A stretch of DNA of 64,000 bases, taken from positions 1,736,001 through 1,800,000 of the forward strand of contig NC_134443.1 of NCBI RefSeq assembly GCF_030867145.1, read 5' to 3'. Below are positions 32,836 to 44,590 of this stretch, in pieces (within the stretch, counting starts at the first letter, position 1; the number at the start of each line of letters is the position of its first letter). The notes under the pieces were generated by a model. The model saw only the letters and a list, made by a program, of their open reading frames with translations. It ran no database searches and had not been told where the DNA came from. The stretch is from Opisthocomus hoazin (Eukaryota > Chordata > Aves > Opisthocomiformes > Opisthocomidae). A program made the translations under genes and the position numbers.

Positions 32836-33138
32836 TAAAGTTAAGAGAGGGGATGCCATTGGCTGTGCGGGAGGTTGGAGCCCCCGGGAGAGGAGGGAGG
32901 TGGAGGTTGGATGTGGTCCTGGAGGGTGGATGGAGGTGGTGGGCTGCGAGGGAGGGAGGGAGGAGGGTGGGGGTGCTCCAGGAGAAGGCGACATCTGTTC
33001 TCCATGCATATTTCATAAAGGAGAAATAGAGAGATGGGAGCGAGCGTGGAAAGGGGAGAGGGAGAGACAAACAGGCAGGCAAGTCCCCGCGCCGGGGTGG
33101 GACGAGGAGCAGCGTCTGCAGAAGAAGCGGGACCGACG

Positions 33139-33292
33139 GCACAGCCTTCCCGGTGGCACAGCCTTCCTGGTGGCACAGCCTTCCCGGTGGCACAGCCTTC
33201 CCGGTGGCACAGCCTTCCTGGTGGCACAGCCTTCCCGGTGGCACAGCCTTCCCAGTGGCACAGCCTTCCCGGTGGCACAGCCTTCCCAGTGG
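33139..33292. repeat. 17-bp minisatellite upstream of NHLH1
   Basis: Nine tandem copies of CACAGCCTTCCCGGTGG, with CCTGG and CCAGT variants. It sits about 400 bases upstream of the NHLH1 promoter. Confidence 0.95.
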
Positions 33293-36200
33293 CTCCCACG
33301 GGTGTGCGGCCCCCGCAGCCGCGGTGTGAGTGCATGTGTGAGCTGGGCTGTGCGTCCGTGCTGTGCCGGCGCACACGCGTGTCCCCGTGCACGCAGCCAC
33401 GTGATGCACGGGTCTGCGGGTGCGTGGGTGGGGTGGGCGAGCACCGGTGGGTGCCCAGACCACGGAGAGCCTCTCCCAGACAGGATCCACCAGCAGCAAC
33501 AACAACTATCCCACAGGTCCTGCCTGTGAGCTGCTGTAAAATACACCTGTAGTAAAGTTTGGCGAGGAAAGAGAAAGAAAGTGAAAGAAAGAGGTACCCA
33601 GAATACACAGGTATTGCTGTGAAACACTGATCCTCTATTTAAGCACGAAACAATGCTCTCTTTTGTGGGTTAGACTTGGTCTCTGCCTCTCACCCTTCTC
33701 CAATTTCAAATTCTCCTGTTAAACCCTGCCTTGAGAAAATCCGCTCTAGTTTGTCCTCGTTACCGGTGAGCTCCCTGCCCGGTAAATCGCTGCGTCCCCA
33801 TCCCACGCGTACGCATCTCTGTGTGTCCGCCCAGACCTCGCCGCAGTTTGCTCGCTGGAGTCTCCCACCTTCGTCCTCTCCCTCCTCCGAGCACCAGGGG
33901 TTACGGACCCCCCCCTCGCCTCCCTCCCAGGCCCCGGGGGCTGGTTCCCCCTTCCCCGCACGGCAGGCGAAGCCCAGGTGATGGGCATTGGCACCTGGGC
34001 GGACTCCAGCCCGTGGCACGGATCAGCAGATGGTCTCGGAGTTTGCAGGGCGAGCGGCGGACGAGGCAGAGGGATCAGGTGGCAGCGAGAAGCCTGCCTC
34101 ACCATTGCTATGGCACCGATTATAAAACAATATTCGCCTAATGAGCTCGTGGCAATAGCCACATCCGCCCCGAGACTAACACGCGCGCGATGCACAGCGT
34201 GCCTGGATAATGCGCTGGCTGCGACGCACGTCACGCGCCCAGCACACGCACGTCCCGCGCGCGCTTCTCGCACGCGCAAGTCGCTCCTCTCGCCCGCGCG
34301 CACACGCGAGCAGCGCATACACGTCCATAGCAGCCCCTCCCACCCCCACTGCACACCCCACATCCCCCTGCCCGCGCACACGCAGCCCCCTCCTCCCTCG
34401 CCGCGGTGCTCCGCCTGGGCCCCCCATCTCCCCGAAGGGCTGTTTGCATTTATTTCTCGCTCTGCGCTCCCTGTCCCTCCCCGGTTCCCAGCTCCTCTCC
34501 CCCTGCCAGGACGCCAGCAGGGCCCCACCTCTCTCCGCAGCTGAGGCTGGGCTGCTCCGGGCATCCTGCCGGGCTGGGCTCGGCGAGGAGGGGAGGGAAG
34601 GAGCCGAGCGGCTGCCAGAGCCTCCCCACGGGGGATGCCAGGCCCGATCTGTGCTGGCCTCGCGGCCATCGCAGCGCGCAGCATCCAGGCCGGCGCGCAG
34701 GCGTCGGCTCCCACTCTAGTTCTTCTCTCAAGTTGAGGCATTGGCAAATCCATCGTCCCACCCTGGATTCTCGTGGGTCTGCCGGGGAGCGAGGCACAGG
34801 GCTCTGTGGGGACGCGGGCAACCCTTCCCATAACGCAGTCACCTTAACCCTGCCCGGGGATGACGCAGACTCCCAGCCTTCCTCCTCCCGCAGACAAGAA
34901 CTGAGATTGCAAAGGCCCCTTCATCTCTCAGCATCCAAATTTCGCACTGCCGGGAGGGAGGATTTCACCTGGGGACGGGCCTCGGCTGGGAAAACTGCTG
35001 CTCTCTGTACCTGAGAAGTGTCACCAGGCAGGACGCAGCCCTGGGCGCACGCACGCAGCCCGCAAACCCACATGGAGCCGACCGGCTCGTGGAGAAACGA
35101 CACGAACACGGGCAGGGCTGTGCTGGGGAGCGGGGGAAGAGGAAGCCACAGGTCTCACGGGAGGGTGACGGCAGAGCGAGAAACTCAAGACCTTACTCCT
35201 GCAATCCAAGCCACTTTTCCCCCCATGGCTGCAATGCTCCCTGGTCCTTGCTCAGAGCCTGCAGCCCATGGGAGCTGCCGGGATGCCCAGGATTTTGGCT
35301 GCTGCCTCGTTCTCTACCTCCTCAGCAAGAACTTCTGAGCTTCAAACACACTGGGGCTGGCCAAAACCTGATGAGACTTGGGGGAGGGAGAACAGGAGAC
35401 CCTCTGGCTTAGTGCTTCAATTCTGAGATTCCCAACTTGCTGGCTGGCAGAAACTGGTATTCCTTGTCAAAACCAACCAGGCTTCTTAACTGCAGGAGCC
35501 CACAAGCTGAAGCCTGCAGAAAACCCTCGTTTCCTCTGAATTCCTGGGCCTCCTTTTCAACACAGCTTTCAAGAAGAAAGCGGCCGGTGAACACTGGTGG
35601 GAGCACAGCCAACTTTTAAAAATCTCTCGTCACCTTCGGCTTGACCTGTGAAGCTGATGGACCCAGCTGAGTCCACTGTGGTGTTTCCATCCAAGGGGAT
35701 GAAGGCCTCCAGGACTTGCCCACCTCGATCCACAAGGTTCGGGGATCAGCTGCAGAGAGAGGAGCCGTGGCACGAGGCCGGGGGGACCTGAGCCGGGCTC
35801 CCTGCTCCAGGCCTCCTGCGTGCGTGCGGGGAGGGCACGGCGAGGTATGAAGAGCGACTAGGAGAGGCAGCATTTGGCAGGAGATGAGGCGACATATTGT
35901 AGAAAGCCACTGGGGACCACACTGGCCTGGGCTTGTCAGGGAAAAGAGGCAGCTTTAACCCTTGTGCTGCTGGAGCAGACCCAGACAGAGTTTTTGTAAC
36001 TTTTATACGGTGAGGGGCCGCACGTCCAAACAACGGGAGGGAGACCTGGAAGGAACCCCCTGCCACCACTCACAGATGCCAGAAAGACAGAGTCCCCGTG
36101 GGGGCATTACTCCTCCCGCCCATGAACCAGCACCTTCATGCGCACGGCGGGACTGCACCCCATCCAGCAAGGACCCTCTGCGGGACAAGAGGTGCTGGGC

Positions 36201-36880
36201 TCCGCTGTTCCTGTGACCGCCAGCTGCTCACTCACGGCAAAGTCTTCTCTGGCAGACCTGCCTTGCTGGACCGCTCCCCGCAGCCGAGCCGTCAGAGATC
36301 CCGCAGCATCCGCAGCGTCGCGTTTGCTGCCACTACACTTTGCCCGGAGACGCACGAGCGCGGTTTGTGGAGGGGGCAGCTGCCAGCTCCATCGCATCGG
36401 GGTTGCGGCACGCTCTTGCAGCCCGGGCTGGCTGCGGAGGTTCAGACTCTGCACAGCGCGAGGCCTCGCCGACCACGCTGCGACGCTCGGCCCGGTGATG
36501 CTCCAGCTACCAGGCTCTTCCCAGACAGCGAGCGGGAAGCAGAGCGATTCGCAGCGACGCTGGAGAAGCACCTGGGCAGCCACTCAGGGTGGTGATGCCC
36601 TGCGAAGCCTCAAGGCCTTTTTGGGCACGCTATGTTAGAGCCCACGACCGTGTGCGCACGTGCGGGCTGTCTGTGCAAGCTGCATGTGGACAAGTGTGTG
36701 TGCACGTGCAAACCAGGGCTGCGGGGCACACATGTGTGTGGGTAAGTGGCTGAGCAAGGTCCAGCACCCCTCAGCACGTGTGTTTGTGTGCACACCCCTG
36801 TTTACTCGTGCATGTGCTTAACTAACAACAGAAGGCCCCTGAGCTGCACGGCTCTCCCCGTGCCCCGGGCACACTTGCCT
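33293..36880. other. Intergenic region between NHLH1 and NCSTN, left part
   Basis: Unique sequence with a GT/CG-alternating stretch at 33320-33430, a GAAA-rich stretch at 33560-33595, a CGCG-rich stretch at 34180-34330 and a GTGTGCA-type stretch at 36650-36800. No exon recognised. One AT-rich, palindrome-bearing patch at 34085-34165 stands out. Confidence 0.4.
34085..34165. promoter_or_regulatory. Possible conserved regulatory patch
   Basis: An island of moderate AT content inside very GC-rich DNA. It has TTGCTATGGCA, a GATTATAAAACAATATTC stretch and the small palindrome GTGGC-AATA-GCCAC at about 34150-34163. The composition resembles conserved enhancers near neural genes, but I have no alignment. 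Confidence 0.25.
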
Positions 36881-36886
36881 GGTTAG

Positions 36887-37196
36887 TGACAGAAGCTCTC
36901 GGCTCCGATAGCCCCTCTCCTCTCCTCTCCTCTCCTCGCCTTTGTCTCCCTGGCTTTTATTGAGTGCAGGTTTTGTGAGCGGTCGGTGACAGACGGCCCC
37001 GGTGCTCGATAACTAGACAATCTGTCACTACCACCACTGACAGCTTTCACAAGGAGCCCCTTTCCTTTCATCCTTCCCGGTTCCCTTCGTCTCTGCCTGT
37101 CCCCCTTCCACACGTGCTCTCTGGCTTTGTTCCCCCCTAAAAGCCAAATAGCGACAGAAGCTCCTGATCATAATATTGCTCTAATCGAGTCTGTCA
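36887..37196. promoter_or_regulatory. Cluster of TGACAG motifs (possible TALE-homeodomain enhancer)
   Basis: Five TGACAG/CTGTCA hexamers in 310 bases, at 36887, 36987, 37022, 37038 and 37191. Nearby are AT-rich homeodomain-like words (CTAATCGA, ATCTAATTACG). TGACAG is the MEIS/TGIF/PKNOX recognition word; about 0.15 copies are expected by chance. A CTCTC microsatellite at 36915-36940 lies between. Confidence 0.35.
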
Positions 37197-37209
37197 TAAT
37201 CGGATCCAA

Positions 37210-40200
37210 TCTAATTACGTTCAGATCCCTCTCTTCTCCTGACTCTCTCTATTGCCTGTCCATCTGTCCCTCTCTTCCCTTCCAGTCTTTGTGTCCATCC
37301 ATCTGTTATCTGCAGGCCTTTCTCCCTTCCCATCATCTCCCTGGGCCCCTGCCCCATTCGCAGCGTGGCCGCCCCGGCCCTTTCCTCCAGCGGCTCCCTC
37401 TCCAATCCATCTCTCTTAAAGGCCTCTCCATCAATCCATTTAGCAGCAGCTCCCTGCCTCCTCTAGCCCATCTGCTTCTCCCTTTCTGCTGGCTGCGAGA
37501 CGCAGAGATGCTGTTTTGTTTGTATGTCGATCTTGATTAGCCCCAGAAACCTCACTGCTAAAGCTGCGCTGGCACTGGGGAAAGATCACCTGGGTAGCAG
37601 AGAGCTGTAGGTCCTAAGCAGCATCCTTCATCCCTGCCTCAGCCTCTACCTCCTCCGAGCAAGTGCACCACATACAAGCCCTCGGGCTCGACACGCAGCT
37701 GAAAGAGGCTGGAGAGAAAAGGACGGGGCCCCAGGAGCAGAGGGCTGCAGGAGGCAGGCTGGGGAAGAGCAAGCTTGAACCAGGGTCTCCCCAAACTACC
37801 TTCCTTTTTCTCTAGCCCTGGTATTCGTCTCCAGGAGTGCACACGACTGGCTGGACATTGGACAGACGGATGGACAGACGCACAGGCATGGTGGCGAGGT
37901 CTAACTGGATGTTCTCGCTGCACGCAGAGGGGACAAGGTCGAGCAGAACCAGGGCAGACGGCTGCAATGGTACCCAGTGGGGGAACCAGGTGCCCAGGTA
38001 TCATCAGGGTGTCGTGGATTTGGGGCGCGGGGTCACTCCAGGCTCTTCTGTGCCTTTCCCAGCAGCGGGCACTGGTCTCTGTCAGAGACAAGGGCAGCAG
38101 CAGAGATGGATGCTGGGCATGGTCCAGTCTGGCAATTCCTACACTCTATTTGTAGTAGTCAGACCCTGATTTTAAACACATGCTGGACTCAGATGCCTGC
38201 TGGGTGCCAGCCAATGGCCCTTGCTTGCTGTGATAGTTATCCTGAGCTCAACAGCCCGCGTTCCTTCAGCTGGACTTCGCTGCTGCTCATGGGTAGGACA
38301 CAGAAAGCAGTTGTCAATGATCATGGCAGCAGGACTACTGGAGAGCACCCATAGGCTACTGGACAGAGCACCAGACTGGGACACAGGACTCGATGTGCCC
38401 TTTAGACAGCAACATCTCACACCACCTCCATTACGTCTGTATCCACTTTATCGGTCCATGGACCAAAGACCTGCCAGTCTACGTAGGCAAAGCATGGGCT
38501 CAGGCCCACTTCACAGAGACTCCAGGCACAGGGCACACAAAGCTCAGAGGTCTTTAAAGCATTCAGCATGGACAGATCTAAAGCAGTTTCAAAGGTGAGC
38601 AGAGGAGTAGCTCCTGTGGCAGGTAGAAGGTTTTCTCCACCTATTTATTTGGCAGTTAGAGGTAAATACTCTCCCTTGAATAATCCACGCCTAAGCAACT
38701 GTCACTTGGGAAGAGAGGGTCTGGTTGTCTGAATATGCCTTAAAGCGGCACGTAGAGCAACACCTCCATCTCTCTAAATCCTGAGCTAGTTATCAGGCAG
38801 GCAACAGCGCAACCGGGAGCCGAACCCCGCCACACCAAACCCCGCCACACCGCCAGGGAGAAGGGAAGGGGGTGAATGACAGCCCTAGCAAGGCCATCTC
38901 TGCCCAAAGCACAGGCACTGGGCTCCAGCGCTGGGAACAGGAGACAGCAGAAGCTGGGCAGACTGGAGAGGCAGGATGCTACATGGGGAGCAGAAGTGTC
39001 ACCTCAAGTAAGAGAAATAGCGACTTCTCAGAGAAGTGACAGCGAGCAGGGTACCACAAATGCTGCTCTGCAATGTCCCAAGCTCTGTCCCCAGCTTGAA
39101 TAAGGCGATGGTAGCTGTTCCTATAGCTCACCCAACAAACTCTTCTGCACTTTGTCAGAAAACCTCTTTCTCTGGTCTCCAAAAATCAATCCCGTCATCC
39201 TGCCAGTGAGCTTCATCTCTATATTAGCTGATGATCAAACGTAGAAAACAAATTATTTAAGACGACACCAATTTTTTCTTCCTGTCTCCACTGCTTCCTT
39301 CTCTCAGAAGCCAAACAGCCTTGGCTTTGTTCTGGGTATTAATTAACTTTCCTGCCTCTTAATATTCCAGAGCCATAAAGTTCCCAGGAGCTGGGAGGCC
39401 GGGCGCTAAGAAAACACACACTTCCTCTCCTTTCTCCTTGTCTCATTGACTGTCACCCCCATATGCCTCCCCCCTCAGGGCACAGGGGCAGCTGCAAACC
39501 CTCCTCTCTGGGCTCAGCCCCAGCCCTCTGCCTCCTGGGACGCAGCGGAGTTCGGAGGTCAAGAGAGTCAGTGGCATCTTCTTTTTGTGCAGAAATCCCT
39601 GGTAGAGTTGTGTGGGGAGAGACGAGAGGAAATTGATGCTTGCAAATTATGTGTGTGCATGAGGGGGGGAGAGCGTGTCTCAGCAAGATGCCTGGGGGCT
39701 CTACGGCGGAGACAGCATGTGCCAGCTGCCCTCCGCAGCAAGGGGAGTCAGGGGCTGCCCAAAAAACCAAGTCTGGGCTTTGATGTAGCTGGAGGTGGTT
39801 TGGGGTAATCCAAGCACTATCCCAGTACCAGAGGCATGGGTGGGAGGTCCATGGAGAGTCTGTGGGGTTATCAGTAAGGACAGGACTTCTCATGGGTCTG
39901 GGCAAGGCAAGGCACAGGGATGAAGGTAATTTTGGAGGACAGTCGGGAGAAAAGTGAGCCAGAAAAATCTCCGGGTTTCTGCTCCTAGCTTGACACCTTG
40001 CAGCCAAAAGAGCCGGCAACAGGTAGTGAATTACTTCAACAGGAAAGGTGGTTCCTTTGTCTGGTTGATCTTCTCCAGGGCTGTCCTGCCAGCATCAGAC
40101 TCAATGGGACTGGGAACAGGCACAGAGCTGCAGCCTTTACCTTTGAGAGCAAAACAGACAGGCGACTGCCCCTGGGAGCAGCTGCCCCAGCCCTCGCTGG

Positions 40201-43200
40201 CGTCAACGGCCTGTTTGTTTTGAGGAGCAGTTCAGCAAGACTTGCTAGATGTTGCATCACTTCTTTTTCCCCTGGCAGAGGGCTGCAGAACTCGCTTCTT
40301 CCAGGCTCTGTCTCCTGAGAGTGAATTTGCCCTTGGCTGTTCAGCCACTTTCTCCTTTCTTCCCCGTTTCTCTGGTCAAGCACTGAGCAGGGGAGAGAGC
40401 CTGCAGAACCCCCCTCCCACTAAACCAGCAGAGTAACTGCCCTGCCGCACTCAGTGCCTAAAAGATGCCAAGGATGCCAAGAGCTTGGACAGAACTCAAA
40501 AGCCATCCAGCATCTATAAGCGTCAGGAAAAACTGGTTAGACCAGGACTGATGTAAAACCTCAAAATATACTAGTTCTGGAAGAAATTCAAGCACTCCTG
40601 CTTCAGAGCAACACGCCAAAGTCTTAAGAGCCAGAAGAGAGCATTTTCCCAGTACCTGAACTTGATTGCGATGCTGAACTGAACCAGCGTGAGCTTTTGT
40701 CTCCTCTGCTGACTGTGCTAGAGAGCTGGTAACCTTTGTCAGCGGGAGAGTATCTTAAATCACTGAAGAGAAACCTGTCGAAGCCAGAAAACAGCCAGGT
40801 ATCTCTAGAGCGTGCCTGCGAATTGTTTCCCAGCTGGAGTACGTCCTCCTGGACCAGCTACGACAGACACAAGTGGTGCTTGCTGCATCCCTTCCCTACC
40901 AAGAGGCAGCCAGGGCTGCTCTGCTCCGAGTCGCTGCTTCAAAGACGACCAGAGGCGGAGCAGGAAAGTTGTTTGCTTTCCATCTGCTTTGCATAATTTC
41001 CCACACAAACTTTTCTACCTATCAAAGCAAATGGGCTTTGAACAGGGAAATGATCTCGTTCATGTCAGCCTACCTCAAAGGAGGCCGTACCACCAGCTTT
41101 GCACCATCACCCAGCGCAGCTTAGACTCTACCTTCCTCAGCCGGCACACATCAAAACACACGTAGTTGCCCCTCAGAACTCAGTAATTTTGGTTTTGTGG
41201 CAAAGATAAAAATAAATGCACACATATACCAATACTCAAACTACTTTCCACATTAATCTACTGAGAAGGCGCTTATTCCCCATTGCTTATTAGCATTAGG
41301 GATGCTCTAATTAATGCACATAATCTCAGGAGTGATGGAGAAAAGCGTACCAGGGGAGTTATCAACTTTAAGGTTTGCGCAGCTGAGGACAGCTGCTGTT
41401 CTACCACGACGGGCGGGAGGAGGAACTGGAGATACAACTCAGCCCCAGAGCAAAGGCAGCTGCCGTACACTACAAAGAAAGATACACCTGGGGTCAAGCC
41501 TGTTTCGTTTTTAAACTGGGGACGTTTATCTCCTGCAGATAACTGTGCTCAGACTGAAGGCATGGAAAGGACGGCTTACGATGAGCCCTTCCAGGGCTAA
41601 GACACTAACTCCGGGCTTAAAGCAGCAGACAGCAGCTCCCTCAGGGGCAGCGCTTTGGTAGCCGTACACAAAGCAGCAAAGGCTTTCCTGGTCCCAGCGG
41701 AGGGGAACGAGCGCTCCCAAATCCACTGTCAGCTCTTTGTTTGAAGATCAGGAGTGAGACTGAACGACTGAATAGGTCACAGAGATCCCAGTTCCTCCCA
41801 ACTTGCCCCATTTATGATCTGGAAAGGGATGCAGGTGAACACAAGACCTTTTCGCATGGTCTTGTCCCTGCATAAAATGGGATTTCACTCTCCACGACAC
41901 AAAAAGCAGTTCCTTTCACCAACATTAGCTTCACTTTAACAAAACATCTTTGTATTTGAAGCACTGTTTGCCCCCAGGTCCCAGGAGCATCCCCTCACCC
42001 CTGCGAAACAGGGCAGTAGCAGGGTGCGTGTCACGGTGAGACCGTCTCCCTGCGAGGGGACGGGAAGCGGCCGCAGCCAGTCTGGGGAGGGACAGGCAAG
42101 AGGAACCCAGGGACGAGGACTCTCTCGTAGCTCATTTACTTCCCAGACGAATCCCGCAATACTGACTATTTCTTCCCCACCCCCTTTCATCCAACACTCA
42201 GGCCCAATTCCCCAGAGGAGGGAAGGCTCAGATCTGCACGGCGCAAGCCTCATCATCAAAAGCCAGCTGAGCAAAACGAATTTACTGACCATGGCAAAAC
42301 ACAACGCGGAGGGCTGGAAACGCCGACGGCTACTGCCTCTCCTTTCACCCCTCCGCACAGCGACGCTGCTGGCACCAAGAGAGTTCGAGGGACACGCAAA
42401 CACCCCCAGCTCAGGGTAAATTTGGGGCTGACAGTCAAGAGAAGACTTGCGCTGTTCTCCAGCGTTGGCAGCAGGAGGGAAAATGTGTCTCTGCTGCAGC
42501 GCCTGCCAGCCTAGCCCCCTTGCTTCTCCCCTCCTTTTGTCAGCCACTGATAGGAGGGCTGCTCATTGCAGTGCCCACAGGGGAGACCTGTTGGCCATCC
42601 AAGGAGCGGCGTAGGCACAGACAACGGAGGCAGCTGTTTGCTCGCCTCGCCAGAGAGCAGCTCCGAACAAAAAGCTGGGAGTGGAAAATGGGGCTGGGAG
42701 TGGTAAAAGGGTTTATTTCTGTTTGTAGGCGGGGGGGGGGGAATATTCCAACCAGAAGCCTTCAGGGGAAAAAAGAAAAAAGCCCGAACCCAAGCACAGA
42801 ATCTCAATTTGAAAGATGGGAGAGAGAAGTATGGGAAGGACACATATTTAATTTGAAAATTATTGAGAAGCCTGTGTATACTGACCCCATGTGCTGATTA
42901 GCCATCACTGATCCCACCACCTCTCCACGCAGCACTGCTCTGCCGTGAATTAAGCCTTTGCATTTTGATACGTAAAAAAAAAAATATATATACAATAAAC
43001 TTACCTTAGGGAAAGAAAGCCATAATCCACAATATTCTCTGCCAGACCACATGCTGTCTTGAGGTCCTCTGTCTCACCCAAAACAGTTTCATGCACAGAA
43101 ATAGCCTACTTGGATAATTCTGGGGAACTGATTTCATTCTGACAAAGTTGGAATGAGTCCAAAGATTAGGAGTTAGAGGCTATGAAAATCCTTATTGTAA

Positions 43201-43716
43201 AGACAAGATATCTCCTTGTAAATTGAGATATGAGTTTCTTCAGCATTGCTAGGAGAAATGAAATCAGGCACAGAAACATTCCACCAAGTATCAGGAGCAG
43301 TTTCCTGATAGCAGGATGCATTAGCAAGTGGAAAGGAGTCTCCCTCAGGGTAGCCCTGAAAGTACGAGGTCTTGAATTACTTTAAAACTCCAGAGTGTAT
43401 GCCTAGTTGAGAAAAGGCTTCACAAGCCCGTTCTAGGGAAGGGAAAGCGACGTCTGCTTTAGCTCTCCTCAGTTCTGATTTCTGGAATTAATCAGCTCTA
43501 CCTATTTTTGAGCTTCTCACTTCGGACAACAGCACAATCTCACCTTTCAATCATGATTGCTGAAGAACAAGTGAATTTTCCTACAAAAGAAACAACCAGG
43601 AACATCCAAGTGTCCGGTCAGTCACAACCGTCAGCCGCAAGAGCCCAGACTTGCCGGGCACTAAGCAATAGCATCAAAGGAAACAAAGTGTGTGAGCACG
43701 CTCATTAAAAAACACG
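37210..43716. other. Intergenic region between NHLH1 and NCSTN, right part
   Basis: About 6.5 kb of unique DNA of lower GC content than the left of the window. I see short simple tracts (a G-run at 42731-42742, a TATATA tract at 42981-42992) and AT-rich patches near 39235-39375 and 41262-41345. No exon, CR1 copy or RNA gene was recognised. Frames here are short and not protein-like. Confidence 0.4.
41262..41345. promoter_or_regulatory. Homeodomain/POU-motif patch
   Basis: A dense series of homeodomain- and POU-like words within about 50 bases: TTATTAGCATTAG, GATGCTCTAATTAATGCAC and ATAATC. It lies in an intergenic stretch without repeats. This is a possible conserved enhancer; it rests on motif content only. 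Confidence 0.3.
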
Positions 43717-43721
43717 TTTAT

Positions 43722-43825
43722 TATACCAGCACCTAGGGATCGGCCGAGATCAAGGTACCAGCGTACAAAGCACTGTTTGAAGTGATCAACCACCCCTGCC
43801 TTGGAGAGCTTACAGTCTAAACAAC
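43722..43825. repeat. Ancient interspersed repeat remnant
   Basis: The words 'accagcacctagggatc', 'gtacaaagcactgt' and 'gagcttacagtctaa' follow the order of a widespread old amniote repeat tail that reads '...TACAAAGCACTGT...GAGCTTACAGTCTAA'. The family name is uncertain (CR1/L3- or MIR-like). Its edge supplies a TTTATT (AATAAA on the minus strand) at 43717-43722 that could serve as a distal NCSTN poly(A) signal. Confidence 0.4.
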
Positions 43826-44038
43826 AGCAAGTTCATTCCCTGGCCTGTCTGAGGGCACAATGTCTTTCTTTTGTCCAGCTGCAGAAAGAAATCAACGTTC
43901 CAGTGTGAATCAAAAACAGAATCAGATAAACTCTGTTTCTCCCGAGACCAAAACATACTGCAACACCCAGCGGTTTTGGTCCTTTTGGCAGCAACTAAGA
44001 CACAACAGGCAATGGGTTCATTTGTAAGTGGAGATTTT

Positions 44039-44044
44039 TTTAAT
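44039..44044 (-). terminator. NCSTN: Probable NCSTN poly(A) signal (ATTAAA)
   Basis: Minus-strand ATTAAA about 550 bases after the NCSTN stop, inside an AT-rich stretch (44034-44100). This gives a 3' UTR of usual length. An alternative AATAAA lies at 43722-43717. Confidence 0.45.
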
Positions 44045-44590
44045 TAAATGGAACTATTTATATATATACAAAACCCAGAAAATATTGCACCATTAAAAAA
44101 AAGGACATTTTACATCTAATCACCTCTTAAACTCATCTTGCCCTCCCTGCATTGTAGCATACCCAGATTCACAGCAACTGTTGGACGTGAACAGGCAACC
44201 CGCGCTGTCAGACACCACGGAAATCCGCTGGTCCACACACATCCCAGAGCAAACGCCTTTACCCTTTCCGCCCTCGCCTTCCTTTGGGGAACACATTCAT
44301 CACACTGTCGCCTCGGTGGCATTCAGGACCAATCCTCTCAAGCTGCTCAGAAGGACACATTAAACAGAAAGGCTTTGGGAACTTATCAGTCACAGTTTCT
44401 TTAGGGCTTGGTCGGCACGGTTTTCTGGGAAAGTCTCTTATGTTTTAGGGCTCAGTCCCCAGAACCCAAGCACAGAAGCTCTGGAGAGAACCATTTGCAT
44501 CCCTATCCAGAGAGAGGGGCATTCCAGTGTAGTTTTATCTTTGACAATCGTAATCCAAGGGCTAAGACTCCTCAAGCCCCGAGAGCATCT

